DNA of 49,964 bases from Hyphomicrobiales bacterium (GTDB taxonomy: Bacteria; Pseudomonadota; Alphaproteobacteria; Rhizobiales; Beijerinckiaceae): NCBI GenBank assembly GCA_027483895.1, contig JAIXTP010000015.1, forward strand, positions 1-49,964, written 5' to 3'. The position numbers were made by a program, and so were the translations under genes. Positions 1-8,103 of this stretch are shown here, piece by piece. The notes under the pieces are model-generated. The model saw only the letters and a list, made by a program, of their open reading frames with translations, did not search any database and was not told where the DNA came from. Positions within the stretch are counted from its first letter, which is position 1, and each line of letters opens with the position of its first letter.

Positions 1-10
1 GCCTCCTCGT

Positions 11-120
11 GTCATCCCGGCCGCAGCGCAGCGGAGAGCCGGGATCCAGTGAACCGTGAAGCCGCTCGATGTCCGACCGTCCTCTGGATCCCGGGTCGGC
101 TGCGCCGCCCGGGATGACAC
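11..120 (+). repeat. Dispersed palindromic repeat, family A
   Basis: The outer arms begin GTCATCCCGG and end CCCGGGATGACAC. An inner pair reads GGGATCCAG and CTGGATCCCG around a variable centre, so the element can fold into a long imperfect hairpin. The left arm carries GCAGCGCAGCGGAGAGCC and the right arm GTCGGCTGCGCCG, which defines the orientation called plus here. Other copies start near 33296, 40466, 40766, 41866, 44680 and 44932. Confidence 0.9.
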
Positions 121-137
121 GTCGAGCCGTTCTCCCC

Positions 138-240
138 GTCATTGCGAGGAGCGCAGCGACGAAGCAATCCAGCCGACGCCGGGCATGGAGCGCGCTGTCG
201 ACCCGCCTTCTGGATTGCTTCGCTTCGCTCGCAATGACGG
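138..240 (+). repeat. Dispersed palindromic repeat, family B
   Basis: The outer arms read GTCATTGCGA and CGCAATGACGG and the inner arms GAAGCAATCCAG and CTGGATTGCTTCG. The left arm holds the longer GAGGAGCGCAGCGACG form, called plus orientation here. The centre holds a smaller dyad based on GCCGGGC and GCCCGGC that recurs in many copies. It lies directly after a family A copy and before the terminator of the sugar transporter operon. Positions 1-321 hold no gene that I can support. Confidence 0.9.
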
Positions 241-269
241 TTGATGGCGCCCCGCGCCCGCCCGAAACG

Positions 270-300
270 AAAAAGGCGGGTCCGGGGACCCGCCTTTTTC
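270..300 (-). terminator. Rho-independent terminator of the sugar ABC operon
   Basis: Read on the minus strand, a GGCGGGTCC / GGACCCGCC stem is followed by a run of T residues (AAAAA on the plus strand at its left edge). It lies about 20 bp past the stop of the leftmost permease gene. It therefore ends the leftward operon and implies that no ATPase gene is co-transcribed beyond it. Confidence 0.85.
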
Positions 301-321
301 CGATCGCGAATTCTCGTAGCC

Positions 322-1185
322 TCAGCTCTTCACCGCGCCCGCGGTGAGGCCCGAGACCATGTATTTGCGGAAGGCGTAATACACGGCCGCGGGCGGCAGG
401 GCGTAGATGAGGCCGGTCGTCATCAGCAGTTCCCACGGCGAGTCGTCGGCCGAGAGGAAGTTGCCGAGCGCCACCGGCAGGGTCAGCGTGCTTTCCTTGG
501 AGAGCAGCAGGAAGGCGTAGAGATATTCGTTCCACGCCAGCAGCACCGCATAGGTGCCCACCGCGACCAGCGAAGGCGCCATCAGCGGGATGTAGACCAG
601 CCGGAAGAGCTGCATCGGCGTCGCGCCGTCCATCACCGCGGCTTCGTCGAGTTCCGCCGGCAGCTTGTCCGAAGCCTGCTTCAGCACCCAGATCGCATAG
701 GGCGAGGCGATGGCGAGCATCGCGAGGATCAGCGCCCAGTCGGTGTTGAGCAGGCCGTAGAAGGCCATGGTCCGATACATCGGCACCGCGAGGAACGCGG
801 CCGGGATGAAATAGGTGAACAGCGCCATGTTCAGCACCGTCCGCCCGCCGCGCACCTTCAGCCGGCTGATGGCGAAGGCGGCCGTCGTGGCGACCAGCAG
901 CGTCAGGAAACCGACCATCGCCGCGATGAAGGTCGAGTTCCACAATTGCTGCCAGAAATGGTTCAGGAAGTAGTGCTTCTGCCCGAACACGACCTCGAAA
1001 TTGCGTAGCGTCGGATCAGCCGGGAACCAATTGCCGGAAAAGGCCGACTGCTTCTCCGAGAAGGCGAAGAGGCACAGATGGTAGACCGGCAGCACCGTCC
1101 AGATGAAGACGGGGATGCCGACCAGCAGCAGCTTGGCCTCGGTCGCGGCGGCGCGGAAGGTGAAGCGGGTGTTTTGCGTGGTCAT
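322..1185 (-). CDS. Sugar ABC transporter permease (MalG-like)
   Basis: This is an inner-membrane permease of a carbohydrate importer of the MalFG type, 287 residues long, which is typical. About six hydrophobic segments are visible, and the cytoplasmic EAA loop reads EAAVMDGATPMQLFRLVYIP, the site that contacts the ATPase. The start is ATG at 1185, overlapping the stop of the upstream permease gene by ATGA, which indicates translational coupling; the frame stays open further upstream only as a shadow of that gene. The substrate is probably a sugar or sugar acid, inferred from the divergent dehydratase operon. No ATP-binding gene follows before the terminator at 270-300, so the pair must borrow an ATPase from elsewhere. 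Confidence 0.92.
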   Translation of the reverse strand: MTTQNTRFTFRAAATEAKLLLVGIPVFIWTVLPVYHLCLFAFSEKQSAFSGNWFPADPTLRNFEVVFGQKHYFLNHFWQQLWNSTFIAAMVGFLTLLVATTAAFAISRLKVRGGRTVLNMALFTYFIPAAFLAVPMYRTMAFYGLLNTDWALILAMLAIASPYAIWVLKQASDKLPAELDEAAVMDGATPMQLFRLVYIPLMAPSLVAVGTYAVLLAWNEYLYAFLLLSKESTLTLPVALGNFLSADDSPWELLMTTGLIYALPPAAVYYAFRKYMVSGLTAGAVKS

Positions 1186-2057
1186 TTCGAGAGCCGCTTC
1201 ATCATGAAGTAGACGAGGGGGAGGATCAGCGGCAGCGCCGAGACGATCGTCGCCATCGAGAGATCCACCTGCGCGAGGCGCAGATAGCGGATGCCGAGCG
1301 TCGCCAGCACATGGGTGAGGTCGGCGGGGCCGCCGCCGGTGAGCAGATAGACGCTGTTGAAGTCGCCGAGCGACCAGATCGTCGAGAGCGTCAGGCTGGT
1401 CAGATAGAGCTGCTTCATCGACGGCCAGGTGATGAAGCGGAAACGCTGGAGCTTCGAGGCGCCGTCGACCTGCGCGGCCTCGTAGAGATCCGCGGCGATG
1501 GCGAGGCGGCCCGAAAGCAGGATGAGCGTCCAGAACGGCAGCGACTTCCAGATATGGACGAGGATGGCGAAGAACAGCGCGAGCTGCGGATCGTTGAGCC
1601 AGTTCGGCCCGTCCTCGAAGGTCAGCTTGAACCAGGTCTGGTTGATGACGCCCCATTCGGGGTTGAGCATGAAGCGGACGGACAGGATCGTCGGGATCGA
1701 CGGCACCGCCCAGGGCAGGATGAAGAGAACCGTCAGCGCCTTGATCCACCAGCGCTGGATCAGGAAGAAGCCCGACAGCATCAAGGCCACGAACATCTTC
1801 AGATTGATCGCGACGAACAGGAACACGAGCGTGTTGACCACCGACCGCTGGAAGATCGGGTCGGACCACAGCTCGGTGTAGCTCGCCGGATCATGCGCCA
1901 GCCAGAAGGCGTAGATCACCGGATAGACGACGAAGAGCGCGAAGACGAGCAGGTAGGGGATGACGAGGATCATGCCCCAGAGCTGCCAGGACGACAGCCC
2001 CTTGCTGCCGGGAGACCCGGTCGCGGCTTGGTTCGCGGAGATGGTGACGGTGGACAT
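1182..2057 (-). CDS. Sugar ABC transporter permease (MalF-like)
   Basis: This is the first permease of the carbohydrate importer, 291 residues. A cytoplasmic N-terminus of about 25 residues precedes a hydrophobic segment (LWGMILVIPYLLVFALFVVY) and further membrane helices. The EAA loop reads EAAQVDGASKLQRFRFITWP. It overlaps the next permease gene by four bases. It is separated from the upstream binding-protein gene by a strong hairpin at 2085-2112, which probably lowers permease expression relative to the binding protein. Family assignment is firm; the substrate is not visible from sequence. Confidence 0.92.
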   Translation of the reverse strand: MSTVTISANQAATGSPGSKGLSSWQLWGMILVIPYLLVFALFVVYPVIYAFWLAHDPASYTELWSDPIFQRSVVNTLVFLFVAINLKMFVALMLSGFFLIQRWWIKALTVLFILPWAVPSIPTILSVRFMLNPEWGVINQTWFKLTFEDGPNWLNDPQLALFFAILVHIWKSLPFWTLILLSGRLAIAADLYEAAQVDGASKLQRFRFITWPSMKQLYLTSLTLSTIWSLGDFNSVYLLTGGGPADLTHVLATLGIRYLRLAQVDLSMATIVSALPLILPLVYFMMKRLSK

Positions 2058-2084
2058 CCGGTCGCCCTGCTGGAGAAAAGAGAA

Positions 2085-2112
2085 ACGGCGGCCGCGGGAC
2101 CGCGGCCGCCGT
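2085..2112 (-). terminator. Intra-operon hairpin after the binding-protein gene
   Basis: Perfect 12-bp arms, ACGGCGGCCGCG and CGCGGCCGCCGT, surround a 4-base loop. On the minus strand they are followed by TTTCTCTTTT. It sits between the binding-protein gene and the first permease gene of one operon. That is the usual place for a partial terminator or 3'-end protector that gives more binding protein than permease. Confidence 0.75.
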
Positions 2113-2123
2113 CGCGTCGGGGA

Positions 2124-3506
2124 TCAGGAACCCGCGACTTCCTTGATGCGCGCGAACATCTCGTCCACGGCCTTGTCCACGGGGACCTTCTCGTTGATCA
2201 CGCGGTTGGCCGCCTTGGCCCACACGTTCTCATTGTTGAGGATCGTGAACTTCCAGTTCTTGGTCATTTCGAACGTCACCGTTCCGGCCTTGAACTGGTT
2301 GTAGACGGCCTTGCGGTGCGAGTCGGCCTGCCAGAACGGGCTTTCCATGGAGTCCTTCAGAACCGGGAACCAGCGGCCGAGGGAGCCCTCGACGTAAGGA
2401 CGCAGATTCTGCTCTTCCATGATGAAGGCGACGAATTCCATGCCGCGCTTCTTGTTCTTGGCGTTCTCGAAGATCACGCCGGTCTTCACCGCCGCGCGGT
2501 ACTGCATCGGCTTGCCGTCGGGCTTGTTGGGGAAGCCGGCGGTGGCGATCAGCTCTTCGTAGTTCTTCTTCGCCTGGGCGCGCTGTTCGGCGGTCAGGGT
2601 CGCGTTGTTCGAGTCGTCGAGCCACTTGGCGGCGATCGAGATCGTCGCGTTGTGGGTCATGACGGTCGTCTTGTTGTGGAAGGCGACGTTGTTGTCGGGG
2701 TCCTTCCAGCTGGTCGAGGACGGCGGCGAGCAGCCCTTCGTGTAGACGTCCGTGTAGTCCTTCAGCGCCGCGGCCATGCCCTTCTTGGCCTTGTCGTCGA
2801 GGGTCAGCTTGCCTTCGTCGTTGACCAGCTTGACGTCATAGGCGTCCACGAAGGTCAGGAACGAGAAGAAGCTGTCGGTCGAGTCCACGCCCAGCGGCTG
2901 GCCGATGCCGAAGTTGCGCGAATTGGTGGCCTTGCGCATGGCGGGCTGCACCTTGTCGCACCAGAAGGACCAGTAGCCCTTCCAGTCCTTCGGAATGTCG
3001 CTCTCCTTGAAGCCCGACTGCTGCAGCAGATCCTTCCAATACTGGATGTGCATCGTCTGCTGCTTGATCGGATAGGCGTAGTACGCCCGCTTCTTGTCCT
3101 TGTCGTTCCACAGATAGGTGGTCTCGATGGTGTTCTTCGCGAACTTGTCCTTCATCGGCGTGATGATGGAGGAGATGTCGGCGAGACGGCCTTCGAACGC
3201 CCACTTGCCGGTCACCTGGAAGTCGTAGGTGTCGGAATAGGCGACGTCGGGAACCGTGCCGGCGTCGAGCGCGGCGACGGTCTTCGGGATCATGTCCTGA
3301 ATGGCGTACTGCGACAGCTCGATCTTCACGCCGGTCTTGGCTTCGAACTTCTTGATGGCCTCGAAGAGCGCGTCGTCCTCGGCCTTGTAGAAGCCCTTCA
3401 CCCACCAGACGTTCAGCGTTTCCTGAGAGAGGGCGGGGCCCGCCGCTCCCAGCGCGAACGCCGCGGCGATGCCGAACGCGGCACTGCGGATCGTGGTTTT
3501 CTTCAT
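2124..3506 (-). CDS. Extracellular sugar-binding protein of ABC transporter (family 1)
   Basis: A periplasmic substrate-binding protein of 460 residues. The signal peptide spans about residues 1-28 (KK, then a hydrophobic stretch FGIAAAFALGAAGPALSQ). The mature part opens with the family 1 pattern TLNVWWVKGFYKAEDDALFE, and aromatic residues are frequent, as in sugar binders. The start at 3506 is supported by a GGAGGAGGA ribosome-binding site. It is the first gene of the leftward operon, with the permeases downstream. A LacI-like 10-mer lies about 213 bp upstream. The ligand is unknown; the divergent sugar-acid enzymes suggest an aldonic acid or related sugar. Confidence 0.9.
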   Translation of the reverse strand: MKKTTIRSAAFGIAAAFALGAAGPALSQETLNVWWVKGFYKAEDDALFEAIKKFEAKTGVKIELSQYAIQDMIPKTVAALDAGTVPDVAYSDTYDFQVTGKWAFEGRLADISSIITPMKDKFAKNTIETTYLWNDKDKKRAYYAYPIKQQTMHIQYWKDLLQQSGFKESDIPKDWKGYWSFWCDKVQPAMRKATNSRNFGIGQPLGVDSTDSFFSFLTFVDAYDVKLVNDEGKLTLDDKAKKGMAAALKDYTDVYTKGCSPPSSTSWKDPDNNVAFHNKTTVMTHNATISIAAKWLDDSNNATLTAEQRAQAKKNYEELIATAGFPNKPDGKPMQYRAAVKTGVIFENAKNKKRGMEFVAFIMEEQNLRPYVEGSLGRWFPVLKDSMESPFWQADSHRKAVYNQFKAGTVTFEMTKNWKFTILNNENVWAKAANRVINEKVPVDKAVDEMFARIKEVAGS

Positions 3507-3702
3507 CGGTCGTTTCCTCCTCCGAAACGAAGCGGGCCGTTCGGCCCTTCGTGTTTGCCGGCGTCGGCCGGTCGCCTTGAATGCGGGACCGCGGAAGCCG
3601 CCGATCCGCTCCGCCGAAGCGGACGGGACGCTGCCGCATGTCCGAAGGTGACGGACGCCCCGCCATCAAGACGAGGGGTCCGTTTCGGGAGGAGGAAAAA
3701 CG

Positions 3703-3718
3703 CGATCCCGCGGGATCG
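3703..3718. promoter_or_regulatory. Perfect 16-bp palindrome next to the LacI-like site
   Basis: The sequence CGATCCCGCGGGATCG equals its own reverse complement. It abuts the 10-mer at 3719-3728 without a gap. It may be a second regulator site or part of a compound operator; this is inferred from position only. Confidence 0.5.
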
Positions 3719-3728
3719 AATCGTTTTA
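3719..3728 (-). promoter_or_regulatory. LacI/GalR-like operator candidate, transporter side
   Basis: On the minus strand this reads TAAAACGATT, flanked as CTTAAAACGATTCGA. The centre matches the AAACGNTT core seen in GalR-type operators. It lies about 213 bp upstream of the binding-protein start. An identical 10-mer occurs at 3901-3910 and 33053-33062. Confidence 0.5.
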
Positions 3729-3900
3729 AGTCGTGCGCGGGAGGAGGCGCGGCAGCACCTTGACCCTCGTTCGACGTTCCCCTCGGGCGCGTGGCCCGCA
3801 CGGATGAGAGGCGATCTCTCTCCGCGTCCGTTTTTCTCGTTGCACTGAATATCTGACGACCTGAGACCGAACGTCAATCGTAGGCGGTGCCTTTTGCGCA

Positions 3901-3912
3901 TAAAACGATTTA
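3901..3912 (+). promoter_or_regulatory. LacI/GalR-like operator candidate, enzyme operon side
   Basis: TAAAACGATTTA is nearly palindromic and lies in the most AT-rich part of the divergent region, about 212 bp upstream of the aldolase start. It is the inverted partner of the copy at 3719-3728, 182 bp away, a spacing that would allow looping between two operators. Confidence 0.55.
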
Positions 3913-4123
3913 ACAAGCTCGTTTCGAGCAATTGTCGCGCTCCTTTTTGCGCATGTCATTCGGCCGCATCCGCAGGCCGGCCATTGCGCTCCGCCGCGCG
4001 CGAGGCGATCCTTCGCCCACGCCGCCCCCGAGGCGGCGCTGAAAAAGAAGATCAGGGACGAAACGCGCCGATGCCCGCCCGCTCAGGGGAAGAAGGCATC
4101 GCCCGCCGAGGAGGACGACGACC

Positions 4124-4783
4124 ATGCCCAGCTCCGCCGCGAGCCTCGCCGACCGGCTGCATGCCTGCCACAGCTCCGTCGTGCACGACGTGATGAAGGA
4201 CATGGGTCTGCGGATCCGCGTCCTGCCGCGCAGCATCGTCGGCGTCGATCCGCGGATGAAATGCGCCGGGCCCGTCTTCACGGTGCGCGGCCGGCCCGAC
4301 CCAACGCTCGACAAGCACACCTCGCTCTACGAATGGGCGGGCGTGCTCTCGAAATCGCCCGCCGGGCACGTGGTGGTCTGCCAACCGCAGGACGACGTCC
4401 GGGCGCTCTTCGGCGGTCTTTCCGCAGAAGCGCTCAAGATCAAGGGCGTGCGCGGCTACATCGCCGACGGCGGCTGCCGCGACATCCAGGCCATCATCGA
4501 CGAGGACTTCCCCGTCTTCGCGCGCTACGCCACGCCCATCGACATCGTCTGCGCCTGGCGGGCGGAAGCCTTCGGCGAGCCGGTCAGCATCGGCAGCCAC
4601 ACCGTCTTCCCGACCGACATGATCCTCGCCGACCGCGACGGCATCATCCTCGTCGACGGCGATGCGGCCGAAGAGATCATCGCGGCGGCCGAGAAGAAGA
4701 TGAACACCGAGGGCGAGATGGTGAAGGCCATCCGCGCCGGCGAGGATCCCCAGCAGGCCTATCTCCGCTTCGGCGTCTTCTGA
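4124..4783 (+). CDS. RraA-like aldolase (HMG/CHA aldolase family)
   Basis: A 219-residue protein of the RraA / 4-hydroxy-4-methyl-2-oxoglutarate aldolase family. Catalytic members are metal-dependent class II pyruvate aldolases and often also decarboxylate oxaloacetate. The family's metal and pyruvate-binding signature is present as DGGCRD at residues 115-120, with R119 and D120 as the key residues, so an active enzyme is likely rather than a RraA RNase E inhibitor. The start has a GAGGAGG site about 10 bases upstream. It is the first gene of a four-gene operon with a split UxaA dehydratase and an IlvD/Edd dehydratase. It could cleave a 2-keto-3-deoxy acid made by them, which is inference. 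Confidence 0.85.
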   Translation: MPSSAASLADRLHACHSSVVHDVMKDMGLRIRVLPRSIVGVDPRMKCAGPVFTVRGRPDPTLDKHTSLYEWAGVLSKSPAGHVVVCQPQDDVRALFGGLSAEALKIKGVRGYIADGGCRDIQAIIDEDFPVFARYATPIDIVCAWRAEAFGEPVSIGSHTVFPTDMILADRDGIILVDGDAAEEIIAAAEKKMNTEGEMVKAIRAGEDPQQAYLRFGVF

Positions 4784-4799
4784 GAGGGGAGGCGGACCG

Positions 4800-5108
4800 A
4801 TGACCGACGATCCGCGCCTCATCCTTCTCGATCCCCGCGACGACGTGCTCGTCGTGCGCTCGCGCATCAAGGCGGGCGACGCGCTCGATCTCGGGGGCCT
4901 GGTGGTGATCGCCGAGAAGGACCTGCCGCTCGCCCACAAGATCGCCCGCCGTGCCGTGCCCGCGGGCCGCAAGGTGCTGAAATACGGCGCCCCCATCGGC
5001 GTCGCGACCGCGGACATTCCCGCGGGCGCCCATGTCCACGTCCATAATCTGCGCAGCGACTACACGCCCACCTACACGCTCGACGACAAGAAGGGAGACG
5101 CGGCATGA
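4800..5108 (+). CDS. UxaA-family dehydratase small subunit (SAF domain)
   Basis: A 102-residue protein consisting of one SAF domain, the N-terminal part of altronate/galactarate dehydratases. The typical LAHKIA motif is at residues 44-49 and is followed by LKYGAPIGVATADIPAG. It overlaps the large-subunit gene by four bases (ATGA), so the two are translationally coupled. The same split occurs in sulfolactate sulfo-lyase (SuyA/SuyB) and in several uncharacterised sugar-acid dehydratases, so the exact substrate cannot be read from this piece. The neighbours favour a sugar acid. Compare the fused single-chain homologue at 31507-33039. Confidence 0.85.
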   Translation: MTDDPRLILLDPRDDVLVVRSRIKAGDALDLGGLVVIAEKDLPLAHKIARRAVPAGRKVLKYGAPIGVATADIPAGAHVHVHNLRSDYTPTYTLDDKKGDAA

Positions 5109-6304
5109 GCCTCGAAGGCTGGCTGCGGTCCGACGGCCGCAAGGGCATCCGCAACGTGGTCGCGGTGGCCTATCTCGTCGAATGCGCCCATCACGTCGCG
5201 CGCGAGATCGCGATGCCCCTGCGCGAGCAGGGCGTCCACGTCATCGGCTTTCCGGGCTGCTACCCGAACGACTATGCGCAGCGGATGATGCAGGGCCTCT
5301 GCACGCATCCGAATGTGGGGGCGGTCCTGCTGGTCTCGCTCGGCTGCGAGAGCTTCGACAAATGCGGCCTCGAACGCATCGTCCGCGCGAGCGGCCGGCC
5401 GGTGAAGACGCTCACCATCCAGGCGACGGGCGGCACCCGCGCCTCGATCGCCGAAGGCCGCGCCTGGGTCGCCGACCGCAAGGCGGAACTCGATGCCGCG
5501 CCGAAAGTGCCGATGTGCGTCGACGAACTCGTGATCGGCACCGTCTGCGGCGGATCGGACGGCACGTCCGGCATCACCGGCAATCCGGCCGCGGGCCGCG
5601 CCTTCGATCTTCTGGTCGAGGCCGGAGCGGCCTGTATCTTCGAGGAGACGGGCGAGCTCATCGGTTGCGAGCACATCATGGCCTCGCGCGCGATCACGCC
5701 GGAACTCGGCCGCGTGCTGGAAGAGAGCGTCGCCAAGGCCGCGCGCTATTACGCGACGCTCGGCTACGGCTCCTTCGCCGCGGGCAATGCCGAAGGCGGG
5801 CTCTCCACCATCGAGGAGAAGTCGATGGGCGCCTATGCCAAATCCGGCGCCTCGCCCATCTCCGGCCTGTTGAAGCCGGGCGACGTCCCGCCCCGCGGCG
5901 GGCTTTATCTGCTCGACGTCGTGCCCGACGGCGAGGTCCGCTTCGGCTTCCCCAACATCAACGACAATGCCGAGATCGCGGAGCTGATCGCCTGCGGCGC
6001 GCATGCGGTCTATTTCGTCACCGGCCGCGGCTCCGTCGTCGGCTCGGCGATCTCGCCGGTGGTGAAGATCTGCGCCAATCCGGAAACCTATCGCCGCATG
6101 TCCGACGACATGGACGTCGATGCCGGCCGCATCCTCGAAGGCCGCGCCACGCTCGACGCGGTCGGCCGCGAGATCTTCGATCTCACGCTCGGGCTAGCGC
6201 AAGGCGGCCGCACCCGCTCCGAGGAACTCGGCCATCAGGAATTCATTCTGACCTACAAGAGCTTCGAACCCATCGGGCCCGCCTGCCTGCCCGCCGTCGC
6301 GTGA
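5105..6304 (+). CDS. UxaA-family dehydratase large subunit
   Basis: A 399-residue catalytic subunit of the altronate hydrolase / galactarate dehydratase family. Diagnostic stretches are GFPGCYPNDYAQ, SLGCESF, VCGGSDGTSGITGNP and, near the C-terminus, FVTGRGSVVGSAISPVVKICAN split over two conserved blocks. The cysteines in these blocks probably hold the metal or iron-sulfur site. Its length equals family members that keep the SAF domain on a separate chain, such as SuyB. Start at 5105 with GGGAG upstream, inside the end of the small-subunit gene. Dehydration of a hydroxy acid to a 2-keto-3-deoxy acid is the likely reaction; sulfo-lyase activity is the main alternative. Confidence 0.85.
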   Translation: MSLEGWLRSDGRKGIRNVVAVAYLVECAHHVAREIAMPLREQGVHVIGFPGCYPNDYAQRMMQGLCTHPNVGAVLLVSLGCESFDKCGLERIVRASGRPVKTLTIQATGGTRASIAEGRAWVADRKAELDAAPKVPMCVDELVIGTVCGGSDGTSGITGNPAAGRAFDLLVEAGAACIFEETGELIGCEHIMASRAITPELGRVLEESVAKAARYYATLGYGSFAAGNAEGGLSTIEEKSMGAYAKSGASPISGLLKPGDVPPRGGLYLLDVVPDGEVRFGFPNINDNAEIAELIACGAHAVYFVTGRGSVVGSAISPVVKICANPETYRRMSDDMDVDAGRILEGRATLDAVGREIFDLTLGLAQGGRTRSEELGHQEFILTYKSFEPIGPACLPAVA

Positions 6305-6311
6305 GGACCGC

Positions 6312-8027
6312 ATGACCCGCAAGCTCCGTTCGCAGGCCTGGTTCGGCGGCCATGACAAGGACGCCTTCATCCATCGCTCGTGGATGAAGAATTCCGGCCT
6401 GCCGGAAGACGCCTTCGACGGTCGGCCCGTGATCGGCATCTGCAACACCTTTTCCGAGCTCACGCCCTGCAACGCGCATTTCCGCGAGCTGGTCGAGCAC
6501 GTGAAGCGCGGCGTGCTGGATGCGGGCGGCCTGCCGCTCGAATTCCCGGTCTTCTCCTGCGGCGAGAGCAATCTCCGCCCCACCGCCATGCTCTTCCGCA
6601 ATCTCGCCTCCATGGACGTTGAGGAGGCGATCCGCGGCAATCCGATCGACGGCGTCGTGCTCATGGCGGGCTGCGACAAGACCACGCCCTCGCTCCTGAT
6701 GGGCGCGGCCTCCTGCGACCTGCCGACCATCCTCGTCTCGGGCGGTCCGATGCTGAACGGCCGTTTCCGCGGCCGCACGCTCGGCTCGGGAACCGATGTG
6801 TGGAAATTCTCGGAAGACGTGCGCGCCGGCGTCATGAGCGAGGCGGACTTCATGGCGGCCGAAAGCGGCATGTCCCGCTCGCCCGGCCACTGCATGACCA
6901 TGGGCACCGCCTCCACGATGGCCTCGATGGCCGAGGCGCTGGGCATGACCCTGCCGGGCAATGCCGCCTGGCCCGCGGTCGACGCCCGCCGCAACCGCCT
7001 CGCCCGGATGACGGGGCGCCGCATCGTCGACATGGTGCGCGAGGACCTGAAGCCCTCGGCGGTGCTGACCAAGAAGGCCTTCGAGAACGCGGTGCGCGTC
7101 AACGGCGCCGTGGGCGGCTCGACCAATGCGGTCGTGCATCTCCTCGCCATCGCGGGCCGCGTCGGCGTCGATTTCACGCTCGACGATTGGGACCGCTGCG
7201 GCCGCGACGTGCCCACGCTCGTCGACCTGATGCCGTCGGGCCGCTTCCTGATGGAGGATTTCTGCTACGCGGGCGGCATTCCCGCCCTGATGACCCGCAT
7301 CCGCGATCTGTTGCATCTCGACGCGCTCACCGTTACCGGCGCCCCGCTCGGCACCAATATCGCGGGCGCCGAGGTCTTCGACGGCGAGGTCATCCGCCCG
7401 CGCGAAAATCCGCTCACGGCGCATGGCGGCATCGCCGTTCTGCGCGGCAATCTCGTGCCCGACGGCGCCGTGCTGAAGCCCTCTGCCGCCACGCCCGAGC
7501 TGATGGTCCATCGCGGTCGCGCGGTCGTGTTCGAGGACATCGACGATTACAAGCGCCGGGTGGACGACCCCGCGCTCGACATCGACGCCTCCTGCATCAT
7601 GGTGCTGAAGAATTGCGGCCCGAAGGGCTATCCCGGCATGGCCGAGGTCGGGAACATGGCGCTGCCGAAAAAGCTTCTGGAGCAGGGCGTGCGCGACATG
7701 GTTCGCATCTCGGACGCGCGCATGTCCGGCACGGCCTTCGGCACCGTGGTGCTGCACGCCGCGCCGGAGGCGGCGGCGGGCGGGCCGCTCGCTCTCGTGC
7801 GCGACGGCGACATGATCGCGCTCGACGTGCCCGGCCGCAGCCTCACGCTCGAAGTATCGGACGACGAACTCGCCCGCCGCCGCCGCACGTGGCGCGCGCC
7901 CGTGCACCCCATGCAGGGCGGCTGGCAGTCGCTCTATGTCGAGCGCGTCATGCAGGCGGATCGCGGCGCCGATCTCGACTTCCTCGTCGGCTGCCGCGGC
8001 GCCGACGTGCCGCGCGAGAGCCACTGA
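6312..8027 (+). CDS. IlvD/Edd-family sugar-acid dehydratase (L-arabinonate dehydratase-like)
   Basis: A 571-residue [2Fe-2S] dehydratase. The three cluster cysteines are in the expected places: C53 (TPCNAH), C121 (GCDKTTPS) and C194 (GHCMTMGTAS), six residues short of the numbering in the rhizobial L-arabinonate dehydratase. The C-terminal block SDARMSGTAFGTVVLH is also conserved. The length and the start AWFGGHDKDAFIHRSWMKN fit the pentonate/hexonate dehydratase branch rather than IlvD of valine synthesis. It starts seven bases after the upstream stop, with GAGGA as ribosome site. It would turn a pentonate into a 2-keto-3-deoxypentonate, which could feed the FAH and dioxovalerate enzymes at 21.3-23.9 kb. 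Confidence 0.87.
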   Translation: MTRKLRSQAWFGGHDKDAFIHRSWMKNSGLPEDAFDGRPVIGICNTFSELTPCNAHFRELVEHVKRGVLDAGGLPLEFPVFSCGESNLRPTAMLFRNLASMDVEEAIRGNPIDGVVLMAGCDKTTPSLLMGAASCDLPTILVSGGPMLNGRFRGRTLGSGTDVWKFSEDVRAGVMSEADFMAAESGMSRSPGHCMTMGTASTMASMAEALGMTLPGNAAWPAVDARRNRLARMTGRRIVDMVREDLKPSAVLTKKAFENAVRVNGAVGGSTNAVVHLLAIAGRVGVDFTLDDWDRCGRDVPTLVDLMPSGRFLMEDFCYAGGIPALMTRIRDLLHLDALTVTGAPLGTNIAGAEVFDGEVIRPRENPLTAHGGIAVLRGNLVPDGAVLKPSAATPELMVHRGRAVVFEDIDDYKRRVDDPALDIDASCIMVLKNCGPKGYPGMAEVGNMALPKKLLEQGVRDMVRISDARMSGTAFGTVVLHAAPEAAAGGPLALVRDGDMIALDVPGRSLTLEVSDDELARRRRTWRAPVHPMQGGWQSLYVERVMQADRGADLDFLVGCRGADVPRESH

Positions 8028-8103
8028 CTGCAACTTCCGCGTTTATTGCGGAGACGGCCGATCCGACCCATCCTGAAAGGACCGTTCTTCAGGTCTTTTC
8101 GCG

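Larger units (their letters stand above)
3507..4123. other. Divergent regulatory region between two sugar-acid operons
   Basis: This 617-bp gap separates the leftward transporter operon from the rightward enzyme operon, and I see no credible gene in it. It contains a perfect 16-bp palindrome (3703-3718), two inverted copies of the 10-mer TAAAACGATT (3901-3910 and, on the other strand, 3719-3728), a GCTCG-TTT-CGAGC dyad (3917-3929), and a direct repeat of TTTTGCGCAT near 3892 and 3945. The AT content rises around 3840-3960, where promoters are likely. Confidence 0.7.

Noticed and set aside
1311..3848. 845-codon open frame on the plus strand
   Set aside because: It is antisense to the sugar transporter genes, rich in Arg, Gly, Asp and Glu with no domain, and arises from GC-rich third positions.
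3503..3959. Short open frames in the divergent region at 3.5-4.0 kb
   Set aside because: They overlap each other on both strands, have no ribosome site or recognisable motif, and lie over probable promoter elements.
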